DNA from: Limnoperna fortunei
Taxonomy: Eukaryota > Mollusca > Bivalvia > Mytilida > Modiolidae
Direction: 5' to 3'
NCBI GenBank assembly: GCA_944474755.1
Contig: OX104115.1
Coordinates: forward strand, 34,731,080-34,795,079
Length of the DNA: 64,000 nucleotides
The translations under genes were made by a program, and so were the position numbers. The notes below the pieces were generated by a model, which saw nothing but the letters and a program-made list of their open reading frames with translations, searched no databases and was not told the origin of the DNA. Shown here piece after piece: positions 19,630 to 34,000 of this stretch; within the stretch, counting starts at the first letter, position 1, and the number at the start of each line of letters is the position of its first letter.

Positions 19630-21751
19630 AGCTCATGTTGCTGTTTCTCTGTGGTTAGCCAACCAATGACATTAACATGTAAAGTTAGGCAAATCAGACA
19701 CATTAGAATTTTTTATTTTGTTCTAAGGTCGGGCAAATTGGACACATGTCGGTGTTGCATTTGCACTATAGTTAGGCAGTCGAACATACAAGAATGTTCC
19801 AATGCTGTCATGTACACGAGGAATGCTGAGCAAAAAAGAAGCAAGAACCAAATTAAGCCATACATTTTGTTTTCAACCTACTTCAAACCTGTTTGTTATT
19901 CGTGAATTTTACCGATTTGTTGCACTGTCTGTTCAGGATTATATAAATTGTGTATGTTTGAGCTATTGTATCCGAAATATGACCCCAATGGTGAAAGCCA
20001 ACATACATATATATGTCAGTGAGGTTTAATTTCCTCTGTAAATAAGTTCTGACTTCTGAAAACACAGAAAACAAATTCAAAATAGTAACATTAAATGTTT
20101 ATTTTTTTCTCATGAAAACATTTTTGCTGATGAAAATGATTTCAATGACTGCTGAAACATACATTTCCACTTTTCATTCTTGCTGCATCATATCAAAGCA
20201 GAAATAATATAAACACAACAAGGCACCAAAAATATAAATAAATTACAACAAAATATGAATAAAACTATAGTCTGTTTGATCTCCATGTTAGCTTAACTTC
20301 TTAAAAAGTATACTGTAGTTTTACTAGCTGAATTAAGTTTGATACGGTGAATGAATTAAAAAATCCATTCATGCATACAAATGTTGTATTTCAGTTGTAA
20401 CAGATTAAACATATACATGTAATTAATCACACAAATTCATTTATTAGGGGTGTGTCATTGACAAACTTGTGAACTAAAATTGCACTTAAATAATAAATTA
20501 CTTAAATTAAAATTTTTAATAATCATCTTTTCAAGTCAGAGAAGAAAAACATTCCCTAAAAGAGAATAACAAAAAAATCAATAACAAATATTTCTAAAAT
20601 TGCAGTTTTAAAAATAGGTACAATATCATGTTTGTTTTTTAATTGAATTAATGAAGGATTTAACCACTAAGCTGAAAATCAAACAAACTACACAGAGTTA
20701 TGTCCCCTTAACCTTAAGGTGTAAATTATTAGCTTCCATATACAATTAGATATATTGGTATTTACAATATTTACAAAAATAAAATATGATTTTTTTATTG
20801 AAAATATAAACTTTAAATATCTAGAATTAAGAGGACATAATCTATTCAGATAAAAATGAATTCTGGGAAATTTTTGCTGCAATTCAAGGGAATCAAGTAC
20901 AATGGATTTAAACAATAACAAATGTATTGAATTGTCTTTTTCAAGTAGTGATTTATATCTAAGTGTATAAATCTTCAAATTTACCCAAAATTCAACAACA
21001 TCTAAACATCAGTAAAATAGATTAAAACCTTTTTAGTTTCATGCAACTGATTAAAACGGTTGTTAACTGTTAAAATACATTTTGTAATGAAATCGGAAAA
21101 AAAAATGTTTGATGGAATTTCTTGCCTGGTAAAATCGAAATGTTTTTGCTGTTACTAAGATCACATGTATTAACGATAATTGCTATTTAATACGATATTC
21201 CGTAGCAATTTTGCAATAATGTACAGAATGTTACTATGTATGATCGTACATGGCAACAATAAGCTTTTTTATGTAACAGAAACATTTCATATGATTTTTC
21301 TACATCTTTTATTTTGAATGACTTACAATAATACAATTTTGTGATATTTTTTTTATTGCAAGACACTGTTATCTTGCACATAAAAGCAATGACATCTTTC
21401 TAGCATAGCACAATAGAATTATAAAACGTTTATTCTGACCGGTCTTTAAAACAGTAACATGTTATTTATTACATTTAAGATGATTTAGTTTAGCTGATAA
21501 AATCTCATTGAGATAATCTGAAAAAATGTAAAACAATTTTAAATGAAATTTTAATGTAAAAAATGCATAAAAATAATTTTAGTATGAAATAAATCTTGAA
21601 ACAAATAATTTAATTTCAACAATAAATTCATTCTCCACTTTCTGTGCCAAGATGAAATATTTTCTCAAACACACACATACACACTTACAGAAGCACACAC
21701 CATATACACACTATCACATATTGCGCTATAAATATACAACTAGTCAATTTT
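19630..21751. other. Intergenic DNA and Shroom 3' UTR
   Basis: AT-rich sequence with no supported gene; open frames of 60-100 codons here lack family motifs. On the - strand it follows the Shroom stop, so at least part is its 3' UTR. Minus-strand AATAAA candidates (TTTATT on +) are at 21352-21357 and 20098-20103, among others. Transcript ends cannot be fixed from sequence. Confidence 0.45.
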
Positions 21752-22009
21752 TCAGTTTCCGGGAATGTTTCGTTTCAGTCCTAAAATTTGTTCCTGACCG
21801 AGTGTAATTTTATCCTCAAACTCCTGCATTTCAATTGTCAATTTTGATTTCATTTGAACAAAATATTTATAGTCTTCATATTCGTTTTCCGTCAAACACT
21901 CCTGTAAGAACGACGAAACTTGAGCACTTCGTTTGTCAATGTCCTCCTTTAGAGTTTTGGCCTCATCATGTTGGCTCTGCAGTCTGTCTCTTTTGTCTAT
22001 TGCTAATTT
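21752..22009 (-). CDS. Shroom: Shroom terminal exon (ASD2 C-terminal half)
   Basis: The acceptor on the - strand is TTTTTACAG. It holds 85 codons and TGA (complement at 21752-21754). KLAIDKRDRLQSQHDEAKTL, ECLTENEYEDYKYFVQMKSK and EFEDKITLGQEQI are the most conserved part of the Shroom ASD2, a long charged coiled coil ending shortly before the stop. Confidence 0.96.
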   Translation of the reverse strand, partial: KLAIDKRDRLQSQHDEAKTLKEDIDKRSAQVSSFLQECLTENEYEDYKYFVQMKSKLTIEMQEFEDKITLGQEQILGLKRNIPGN

Positions 22010-25000
22010 CTGTAAAAATAATAAAAAAATTAAGGATTGATACAACTTATGTTGTTTAACAAATTTGTACAATATAATATAATACTAGTAATTTAGCTTT
22101 TTATCTCATATTTAGTGTAAATATAGGGCAATATCTGCCCATGTAATAAAGCCTGGAAGTCAGTGTCAGTTTTTTGCAGTCAGGCACATATCGATATTAG
22201 CCCAGAAACAGGGCAAATATCAATATTCACCCTGGAGAACAGGACGAATAGCAATATTAGCCTTGGGGACATATATTCAAATATGTGATAAATAGGTTAT
22301 TATATGGTCATTTCTATCCTGGCCCTGGTGTCAGCCCTCAGCTAAAACACTGGTGGCTGAAATGGGAGTCTCTGTGATGGTACCTTGGCCAATATGGAAA
22401 GGATCTTTATTAATCAATAAAATATAATTACTATATTATCATAATAACACCCCCAAAAATATTTTTTTCTTAAAGATCCTAAATTGGACATTTCATTTAA
22501 AAGCAAAAACACAAGGACTTTTCAAGATTTCTTGCGGAGTTCAAAGAAACTGTATTAAATTATGTTGTGTAATCTAAAGTTAAAAGAAAGAATTGCACTA
22601 AAAACATCAAGTATTTCAATAAATTTTACAACTTGGGGTAAAACAGTACTTTCCCACGACGTTTATTCAATTTATTTAATGATACTTTGTGTGCATTTAG
22701 AATTAAAATTAACTCCTTTTATCAACTATCAAAAAGATGCAATTTCTGTAGTCCAATACACTTATCATTAAAATGCAGTTGATCTTATTAATTCTTGTTT
22801 ATTCTTCTTTAATTATGTTTATTCCTTTCGGTATTGCTTTATTTACTTTTTTTGTCTTAATATTTTCCCCTATATTTTATCCTAACAGTAGGACTAGAAT
22901 TTTTGGGTAGAAACTGTTAGGCCACAACAGCCCAAGCTAGCAGACCACCATAACTGTAGGACACAAATTATTTGTTAGACTCTAAAAGGCATTCTCTGCC
23001 CTAGCCAACAGACCAGACTCACCTTAACTGTCGGACTAGAATTATTTGGTAGACTCTGTAAGGCATTCTCTGCCCTAGCCAACAGACCAGACAGCTTCAA
23101 AAGTAACTTAATAATTTTTTCCATATCTGTCACATAAGAATTAAACTTGTCTTTCTCTTGCTGAGTTCGACATTTCTGTTGGACAACTTCAACTACCTGT
23201 AAACAAAAAAAAATCACATTTCTATGTGTTTTATGCCATTATAATTTACATTTATCTACATAGCTGGAAAATATATGAAAAAATTTTAGTTTTTTTCTCT
23301 TTTTCATACAGTCAACTTAACAAACATTATTTTACTGCTATTTGTACTTTTAATTAGCATTTTACTACAAGCTTATTTATGGACATATATCACTATACAT
23401 TACAGACTTATGCCAAATAAATTAAATTCTAATATTCCTTTGCTTAATTTACACACATTTTCATGTTTTTAATTTATCTATTCTTCATATGCCATTTCAG
23501 AAAAATGGTAAGTGTTCCCACTGTTAGTCACAGACAATTGACCACTAGAGTGTCAACATTGGGGTTATGAGTGTAAGCTTGACTTTGGTGTTTTCTAACA
23601 AAATTTCCATCAGGGCACTATATATGGTTTCCTCCCACAAGAAAAAAACTGGGTGCCATTACACTGATGGAAAATTGCTGAAATTAACATCAAACATGAA
23701 AAACATCTGACAAATGCCATAAAAACACTAACCCTATCACCAACTTGATCTACTTCATCTAATTCTTTCTGTAGTTCTGATTTTTCTTCCTTTAATTTCT
23801 CTACCTTCTTCTGTATACTTCTGACAAGTTCCTCCTGTAAAAAAAATATCTTTAGTTTTCAAAATGTGAAGCTTTTCCAGAAATATGACCTTTTAAAAAA
23901 ATTCCTTTATACCTATACCTCCAGGTTTGAGGTAGAGGTCATCTCTACTATGCCTTTAATTTAAATTTGCTGATCAAGCTTTTATCTCAATAAATAACTG
24001 TAATAAATGAATATATTGGTAATGTAAGTCTATGATAAAATCCCCAATAAATCTATGTTGTCAGTTCCTTTCCTTGTTTATAAATTTTATATAAGGAATA
24101 GCTTTGTGTTGCTTACCTTAGTTTTAATAAGAGTGTCTGGATCTTTGATTTCCTTAGAGATTTCTTCATTAAACTCTTCACTTTTAATTCTCATGTCCAT
24201 TTCTATTTTAGCTTTGGGTGAAGACTTGAAATAGTCTGCAGGCAGAGCTGAAGGGTCCCTGAAAACAACAAAAAACTATTACATTCTGTATCCATTAGAC
24301 ATGTTTCCTTTACAGATTCTGTGTTTCACCTGTACTCCAGCTTCCTCTTCAAATACGAACTAACTGTTAATGTCCACATAAACAACAAAACACCATGTGA
24401 CACATGTGATATCTAACAGCATTCATTTTGGGTTACAAAACCAATTTGTTAAATTTATTTGTTTAAGATAACACACCAAGTAAACAAAGAAAATATCAAA
24501 TAATCATCAACGGGTTTATCAATTAATGTAATGAGATATTTTTAAAATTGAAGCCCCGATTAGAATCTAATTTATTTCAAACTGTATCAGGACACTAGAC
24601 ATATCTTGAGCTATATAAACAGAATGACTGACCATGTTATGCTTCTCACAAACAAACATTGTATGTGAAGTAAACAAGCTGAAATTGTGGCTTACGAAAA
24701 TATTTAACATCAATTATAAAAATTCCAAAATTCACGAGAATATATACATGATATAAGCAATGCATGTACTTGTTAAACTTACACTTAAAAATTGTCCAAA
24801 CTGCCAAAAACTTGAGTGTATGATTAACCACAAATAAGTACTACCGGGTACATAACATAACAAGGACAACAAAAGATGGGTGTTTCACAAAATTCTTTTG
24901 AATTTCTATTTCCTTCTCTTTATACAAATAGTGTACAGTCCTGTTGTGAACAGACTATTGATTATTTTAGCTACCTATGAAATTTCTTACTGCATGTTAT

Positions 25001-28000
25001 TTATTATGTAAATATTATCATGAAATAAACAAACTGTAATATATAATATGAAATGAACAAACTGTCCCCATGACGACTATGAAAAGCTCTCTTGAATGCA
25101 GCCATATAATAAAGTAAATAAAATGTTTTTCATCAGTTTTTAAATGATCTCCCTTTGTAATATATTAAATTTTAAAATTCAGAATATGTTCTACTTTTTC
25201 ACACTGGAAGCCTGAGGACACAAGTGTATATTTACATATATGATTGTAGTGCATAGATCATGCCCAATTACACTATAGACTATCCCTGATCAAATACAAG
25301 TAAAATTAGACTTTGTTTACTCTATTTAAAATAAGTTACAGTTAAATAAATTTATTTATAACTACAGATTTATACATACCAAACTTTGCCAAAAATTTCA
25401 TATAATCACTAATGAACAAAAAAATTGTAAAATAGCGCCCTTTCTTTGAATATGAATTGTATGCAAGCTGGGTAAGCCAAGGAATGCGTGATGAACAGAT
25501 AAAAATATAAGATATGTGTATTTAACGATCATAAATATAATGACATATCAGGTCCAGAGATTAACCTGTAATAAATGAACCATTATCCCCTATTTAAAAT
25601 GACCAGTGAGCCTTAATTAAGTTGAAAATAGAAATTTTCTGTCATAAATTTGTTCTTGTCTAGAAAAATTGGAAAAATATTGAAAAATTAGAGAACTAGA
25701 ACTACATCGTTAATTATTTATCTACAAATCAAGTTCAATTATTTTTTTTAAAGTTACTGTTGTGAATTTCTTAAGAGGCCCCTCAAGCTATTTTAAACAT
25801 GTTCAGAATTGTTTGTGTGTAATACCTAAAGTCCTCCTACTTTGCAATTGGTCAAAAACCATTATAACACATAAATATAATAAAACTGACCATTAATGAT
25901 CCAGCTAAAGACCATTTTGACCTCTAACACTGACATAAATCCAGACATTAAGAATTTAATAGCTGACTATAAACAGATATTCTTCATGTCATCACTTCAG
26001 AAGAGATAGATATCATTTTTCTTCAACATTATATAAATGAAAACTATTAGTAAGAGGTTATGTTCGTCATGTGTTAATTGAGAGGTCATCAAAGTGTTTT
26101 ATTCATGCTACTTAATAATATCCATTATGTCTGATACAAAGCCTTTTTTAGCAAAACTGTTCAATGAAACCTAAAAGCTGTGTTCTTAACATGTGGTTCT
26201 AAAATGGATGGTTTTGGTCCTTAGTCACATGACTACCATATTTATCTGTGTATAATACTCACTTTTCTGCTACAAAGATCATGTGATCAGCATGGGTGAG
26301 TCTTATGCACATGAAGTCAAACAGAAATGGATCCTTTGTTATAAGAACAATACATTGGGTTTGTATTATACATCAAGGCATACTATACACCAACAGTTAC
26401 ATTAGCAACAAAGGAATGACCATTTTTTTTTCAAAGTTCTGCCTTTGAGTAAAATCTCGAATAAAGACACAATGTTATACCGTTATGTTTTCAAAATATA
26501 CCAATACTCATTTTTTTAATCAATTAGGTATCTTCATTGGATTAAAAAAAAACAAAACGGTAAAATATAAGTATTCCTTCAAACAAAACATAAAAAACAT
26601 GATTTCTGTAAGATTGACCCATCAGCAGAAGACCGGTCATAACTATGACAATTAACTATTAACGATTATCAAAGCAACTAAACACTTACAACGTTGATTT
26701 TGGTTCTTCCTTTCTGTTGCTCTCTGTCTGTTTCTCGTCCTTTACAAGAGATGACTGTGGAGAATGATGAGGCGAACGAACTGACTCATTAAGGGGAAAT
26801 AATCCATTCATAAAATCCATACGAGCTTTATTGTCCACTTGTAGCACCTGTTTTAAAGATCCGTCCTTTTTCACCAACTCCGAAACTTTTTCATCACATT
26901 CCAATTCCTCCTGTGACGGTTGTCGTATATGACATGACTGGGTAGAATTGTCTTGTTCCTTAGCACTATAAGGCGACACCTGATCTGAATCTCCTGAACG
27001 TTTTTGCGGATGTCGTTCATGATTTGAAGTGAAAGACTTGTGGGATTGTGAATTATTACCACTGTTTTGTTCATTGCTCCTTGCATGGTGATGATTCTTT
27101 TCACCGGGATTGTTCGAAATATAAAAATCATTTTGATGGTGATTTTGTGATCGTAATGGCGATTGTACATCTCCATTCAAATCGGAATGTGAAACATTGT
27201 TTCTTTCTTGACTGTGTTCCATTCCATGATGTTCATGATAATTCCCTCTGTGCTTTTCTAGAGGGAAAGAAGTCCGTCTTGGAGATGAATATTTAGAAGG
27301 GTCATTCTCAAAAGAAATTCTTGAGGACCCTTCTTGAACACTTTCAATAAAATTGTTCTGTGTTTCATTTTGCTGTGAGCTTTCATTACCTTGTCTCCGA
27401 GAATCAAAGCCATTTTGTAAATCCCTTTGTTCACCTGCTCCTGAATTGTTGATATTATTCGGCGCTCTTGGTATCAATTTAGGAGATGTAAATTTTTCTT
27501 GTGGTCGAGTAGGTGTGGCCTTTTGCTCATAAGAAGATATCTGAGCACGAACAGAAGGCCTTTCGTCTGAATTACTATGATGTTCCTTCTTAGAATTGTC
27601 ATTTGTTGATGTAAAAGGCCGAGGAGTCAGAAGAGCACTAGCACTTATTGAACTACCCAGAGGTCTTGGCGGTAAATTGTTTCTGTCCAGTGGTCTTGCG
27701 ACTGATTTAAAGACATTTGGATTGACCTGCATCTCTCTAGCAGAGAATCTTGGGACCGGACTATTTTCTGTGACACTGTCATTTCCAGAGTTTTCCAGTT
27801 GGGTAGCTGGTGGTTGCCACGCCTGCTGGAGACGTTTACGTGGCGGTTTCTGTACATCTTGTACTTTATTATTATTGGTTTCTGTTGGCAGTTTATTGAC
27901 ATCTCCAGTTGTAGAAGAGCGCTTGTATGTCCCGATTTGTCTTGTGTCTCCCTTAGTTTTGTGTGCCAAATATGAATCGTCGGAGAATCTGCAATAATAA

Positions 28001-31000
28001 ATGTACATGTCAAAAACAGCATTTAAAAAAACTGATTTTCAAAGGTGCTTTAAATGCAATAAGAGTAGCTATTATAAACAACCTCTTTCTCAACCTTCCT
28101 ATAGAAATGACCAATCAAAATAAGAATCAAATTCATTACCTATGAACAAGCAGTCCAGGACCAAACAAGATTTCCACATAGATCATCAAAAACTTCAACA
28201 TTTAGCCCATTAAAACAGAACCAATTTTCACAGAAAAGATTGCAATAATATTTTTGCAGTTATACATGTATGAACTCTTTCTTTAATAAGTCATTATTTG
28301 TTTTTTTTTACCCAGGACTTGCTTAGTTTAAAGATGTCACTTAACTATGACTTTTTGGTACTTTTCATTTTGTGGAACAACCACTATTTTGACATTTATG
28401 CAGTATGTAGAAAATTTAGAGCTGCACTCATGAATAAAAACATTAACATTATTTTTGGGTCTTTTAATGTCTTATATGAGACAGCCATATAAAAAAAGCA
28501 GATTAATATGAAAATCTGTACAGAATGCAAGATCATGTCCTAACATGTTTTGATTCCAAACATAATAAAACACACATGGATGATGAGAACTGTTGACAGT
28601 GGTACACTTAACTCCCCCATAGAAATTCTACAGCATGCATGACAAATTATGACAGATGAGCACATAAAAATGTCACAAGTCTTTTGATGTTACATCATAA
28701 CGACTAATTAGAGAAATATTTGTCCTTGATCACAAGAAGACTTAATTAGTTATTGGTAGCATACTGTGCCAAAGTAATCAAAGTTTCGTTTTATTGTTGT
28801 GTGTAATTTGCATCAAAATTGGGTACCAGCCCAAATGCTGTTAAGATACTTGTCAGACATACAACAGAAGTAGTTTGATCGTTTTGTCACTTGCAGGATT
28901 TTCCAAGATTAATCAGACAATTTTACATTTACAAATAGTTTATAGAAAGAACCTGCTACATTCCAAATATTGTTTATTGGGATATTCCTTACAAAATAAA
29001 TTTTGGGGGCTTGGTGTCAGAATAGTCAAGGTAGGTATACTGCTGATGACCACTGGGGTGCGAGCTCTAGGCTTTTGAGTCAGCTTGTGCTCAATTCCAA
29101 TCGTATTGACATTAGATGTGCCAGTTTCCTGTTGAAATTTTGGGGTTACTTTTGGTACAAAACATATTACCAGATAAAATACATAAATCCAGATATATAC
29201 AGAACTTCCCTAATACAAATATTTGAATTTTACAAATAAAATAATAAATGAAAAAAATTATTTAGGCAGAATGTATCAACAAACTGGCAGTGCTTTTCAG
29301 AAAAAGTCGTAAGTGTAAAAAAAAATCGTAAGTGAGCTGCTGAAGCCGCAATGGATTTCCCTTTGATCTTCCAACACTTTCGATTTTACACTTACAACTT
29401 TTTGTGAAATCGACTCCTGATCAGTGGTTGATGTAACACAAAACTTACTTTAAACCCCAGCGTTGATACCGGGCATACATAACCATGTCCTTTGTATTAC
29501 AGTATAGAAAATCAAGAAAATTATGTTTGATGTATCACAAAAATTTCCTTAGCCTCCAAGAATTTGTATAACTATTGCCTCTGCATATTCTATCCGAGTC
29601 TCTAATTAAACTCCAAACAGTCACATGTTCGAAAATTGTCACTAAAAAATGTCTAACAATATTGGCGGGCTGTTTGATAAATTGTTTACTCTGATACAGT
29701 CATCTTTGTCATCCAATAGCTTTCTACCTATCGAGGTCATGTATCTACATATCCTTGGGGAAGAAATATACAAATTCCATTAAAATGTCCAATAAAACCA
29801 AATACACTAATGTCACACTTGAATGGAACTGTCCAAACTTATAAAGGTTTATCTACGAAAAATTTTCCACCTGGCCTAATATTGATGAAATAATGCCATA
29901 TTAGATTTCAATTTCACCTTCTTTTATTTTTAACTCTATTTAAGTGATGCAGAATTATGCATTAGGCCTCCCGAATGTTCACCTTAACAGACGATTTGAC
30001 ATTGATAAAATCAAACAATGAATAAACGAAATGAGTCAGCATGGAAGTCGTAACACCTTTCACAAATTTAGCAAATATTGCTACAAACTAAGTCAAGTTT
30101 TATCACTAAGGTCAGAATAAGTCTTTTCTTGTCTTCTGAATCATTACCAAAGTAGGTCAGACTGATGACTGTCACTGCTGTATTATTCTTTTAGTATAAA
30201 GTCATAAAATCAGGATTACTGTTCAAACTTTATACATTTTTAATGTTAAAGTCCAGAAAACTCTTTAATCCTCCACATAAAAATCCCATTTGTCCTACAT
30301 AGATGACAAATCCTTCATGCGCAAAAGACCACTCATATAAATAACAGCGAAATGAATTTTATCTAAAAATTCTAAAACTTCCAAAAACTCCAACTGCATA
30401 GCACTGATAACATTATAAAAGAAATTGAAAAAAAAATTCTACGCTTAGAACCAGATGTCTACAACTGAGGGAAAGTTAAATTCACATCAAAGCTTGATAA
30501 CAGCTTCAATCAGGTCAGAAATTCCAACAATTAACTGCTAGATGGATACTTTGTGTCAAAACTACTTGTTTCAGATCTTATCACAGCATCTGACCATTAC
30601 TCAAACTGAGGCAATCTTCACTCAGATTAAGTCAGTCTCTTGGTACTTTTAATCACAACATCTGACCATAATCTAAGACTTTAGCTCTATTTTCAAAGTG
30701 AAGTCTCTCTTGTAACTATTATCAAACTGTAGACCAACAATAAACAGCATATAATCTTTGACCAAATATAAGAACTCTCCAGAGACCCAGAGAATCTATC
30801 TCCATTTGTTATCTTCATGTTACATCTCCATGTCCAGAAGTTACCAGCTTATAAACAACTTGACCCAATTTTTATTTCATTTAGGTGTTATATCAGCTGT
30901 CTAAAACATATGTCTTTTTCAGGTTGATTTCATTTCAGTTTCCATAAACTGTTATTTTGCAGTCCAAAAATGTAACATCAGAAGAAAGCTTTGCTATAGA

Positions 31001-34000
31001 TAAAATTTACTTAAGTTTCCTTTCTTTTCTCGATTAAATTTCCAAAGATCTAAGTATTACTTCAACAAGTTTCCTTTCTTTTCTCTATTAAATTTCCAAA
31101 GATCTAAGTATTACTTCAACAAGTTATCCTATGCACATATTCAAAACAGCAAAATAGTACTCAATGTACCAAGATATCCATGCACTGCAAGATTTTACAA
31201 TTTTACCAATATCTGTCTGGACTGTTTGACTAAATGTCATCTTGCTTTAGTGCTATATATATTATTTTATTATGATACTCCAGACTTTCTATTATATTTC
31301 CCATCTGTTTGTTATTACACCAAACTGCATGGGATGTGTATTGCTTTCTTAGTTAATTACACAACCAAATTAACTGATACAAATGCTAACAGGTGCCCTT
31401 TTCATGACCCCAGTATGAACAGTAAGTGTCCTTCATAATTAAAATATACACAGTTTTCACTTATTTTCTGTAGTATTACTATTTTTACCAGCCAATTTTA
31501 GAAATTTTATATTGAACAATTGTTAAATCAGAAACAAAAATGTCTACTGAATATTAAAACATAAATAAAAAGTATTTTAGAAATCTACGTTATAAAAATA
31601 TATAAAATTATGTAAACGACAACATCGAATCAATAAGAAAAATTGCCTCGTTGTTTACTGAATATTAAAATATTAATAAATCGTTTTAAACAAAGCTTTT
31701 TTTGTTCTAGATGTAAAATGTATACAATTAAACCATTTAAAACAGCTTTCCCTGTACTTTACAATAAGTTGCATTTTTTTTAAAGTTTAAAAAAATATAC
31801 TTTTTTTACAAAAAAAAATTTTAGATCCAAAAATAAGTTGCACATTTTCCTGCCAAAAATAATCAAGAATTCAGTTGCAGTTTTAACAATCAGATGTCAG
31901 AGATCTTAAAATAACAGAAAATGTAAGATAAGTAAACAGATTTGTGTTATGTAAACATTATCAAGGTGGTTTGTTTTAATTAGACAACATGTGTGAAATT
32001 ACAAACAGATAAACATACCACTGAAGAAGCTGGCAGCTGTAGCTTAAATAGAGTTATTTCCCTTTTACTAGTATCTGCCACATTACATTTCAATGTATAT
32101 GAAATATAAACACTTGCAATAATTATGTTTATTTGTTTGATGGTGTTTACAACCACTTTCAGCAATTTTCCAGCTATATCATGGCATCCAGTTTTTATTG
32201 GGGGAGGAAGCCCGAGTTCTGGAGAAAACCCCCAACCTGCGGTAGGAAAACTGGCAATCCTTGTCAATTAAGATTGGTGTCAAGTACACCCTGCCTGCAA
32301 TGAGAATGGAACCCGCAATCTCAGTGCTGACAGACCACGTGATCAAAAGCAGACAAACTACCTCAACCACTTGGCCACCAAGGCCCCCGACAAATAATTA
32401 TGAAGAAAATAACATAAACCTAAAAATAGTATAATATTAAGTCCATTGAAAACATAAGTTAACATTTTCGACTAAACTAATTTGAAATTCAACTTACCCA
32501 TCTTGTGCATGGTCAGTGTCTGCTAATATTTCTGGTGGAGGTGGGGGTAGGTCCTGATTAAATTCCAACCCCTCTTTCATTGGAGTTGGAGGAGGTGGTG
32601 GCTCAGGTGAACCAATCAGATGAAGTGATGAAGGTGGAGGGGACTGTTGTCTTGGAATTGGACTGTGTTGTGGATATCGGCTTTCACTAAGTTTTTCATT
32701 GTTGACATCATAACTTGACGAAGACGGACTAGGATGATGAGAAGATTTTGGCGATATGTTCTTTACTTGTGCTGTTGGCTGCGTAAAACTTGCTGCAAAC
32801 GAAGTCTGTTGTGGGGACATAAATGACGATGACATGTTCGGAATCTCTGATGAAATTGACGATGGAGGCGAGTGTGTTGTCACCGGCGATGTGGCTTCCA
32901 ATGATTTTATTTCTGGTTTTGGATAAGACTGACTTATATGTGTCTGTGTTTTAGATGACAGGTACACCATAGAAGCAGCAGACTGCTGTTCTGAATATCG
33001 TCGTGAAGAAAATTTGCGTAATTGTTCAACATATTTTTCATGAGATTCTTCTTGGGGTTGTTGATATTGTTGCTGTCGTGGTGGCAACAGTTTCGAGTCT
33101 GACTGTGATGCCTCTTTACCACGATAATTCCTTGGTGGTAATTCTGGAGGTTTGTCTTCGTCGGTTGGAGGAGGAGGTGGTGGAGGTTTCCGGTATCCCG
33201 GTTGATCTTGCATCAAGTTTTGGTAAATGTTGGAAGATCCCATTCTAGGACTGTAAGTAAAACATACATTGTTAAGCATTTTGTACTAAAATGAACAATA
33301 AAGAATAATTCTAAGAAAAATCTTTCTATGAAGACTCTAGAGAAAAATCTGTATGACCTATGATACAAAAACCCAAGTAAGCATTTAGAGACCTGAAAAC
33401 CTCAATTAAAAATGTCATTTGTAAGAACATCTGTCAATTTCGTCAATAATTGATTTTTATTTTGAATGCAATTATGTTCTAGTTCCATTGTAAATTCATA
33501 TATGTTGCCAAGATACTATTTATTTCAGATTGATACAACATATCCACAAAATTAATATTAAACAAAATGTAAGATTTCAATAAAGATCACAAGGAATTTA
33601 AACACAAATCCAGCTGTCAATTACTGCACACATTTTCCAAATAAATGAACCATGGCACAGAGATAAATAAACAAATATCCAATAAATTATGCTACTATGT
33701 AAATACTGAAGATTTCAAATGAAGTCAACATATCAGAAATAATACTCCTCTAGACAATTTGGACTAGTATAACAGTGACACATCAAGCTGACTCTGTAAC
33801 CAATTCCATGGTATTACAGAAATCAACAAGTGTTAAATTACCAATTTCAACAGAATTTGATGACTCAATATTGTTATGAAGTAGACAATATTGAATTATT
33901 GTTTCTGATAAACTCCTATCTCTAGTTTTCTCCACATTTAAGCAATTCTGACTCACTCCACAATCAGCTGTTAAACGGAATGAAAATAAATTGGTAATTT

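Larger units (their letters stand above)
27989..32497 (-). other. Shroom intron with minor repeats
   Basis: A 4.5-kb AT-rich intron. It contains a decayed SINE, a small MITE-like hairpin, a 54-bp duplication and one well-kept SINE, all listed separately. No gene within it is supported. Confidence 0.6.

Noticed and set aside
26234..26420. Possible old copy of the TATAATCC-ended transposon
   Set aside because: Only short matches (GTATAATACTC, GTGAGTCTTATGC) were seen, too weak to separate from chance by eye.
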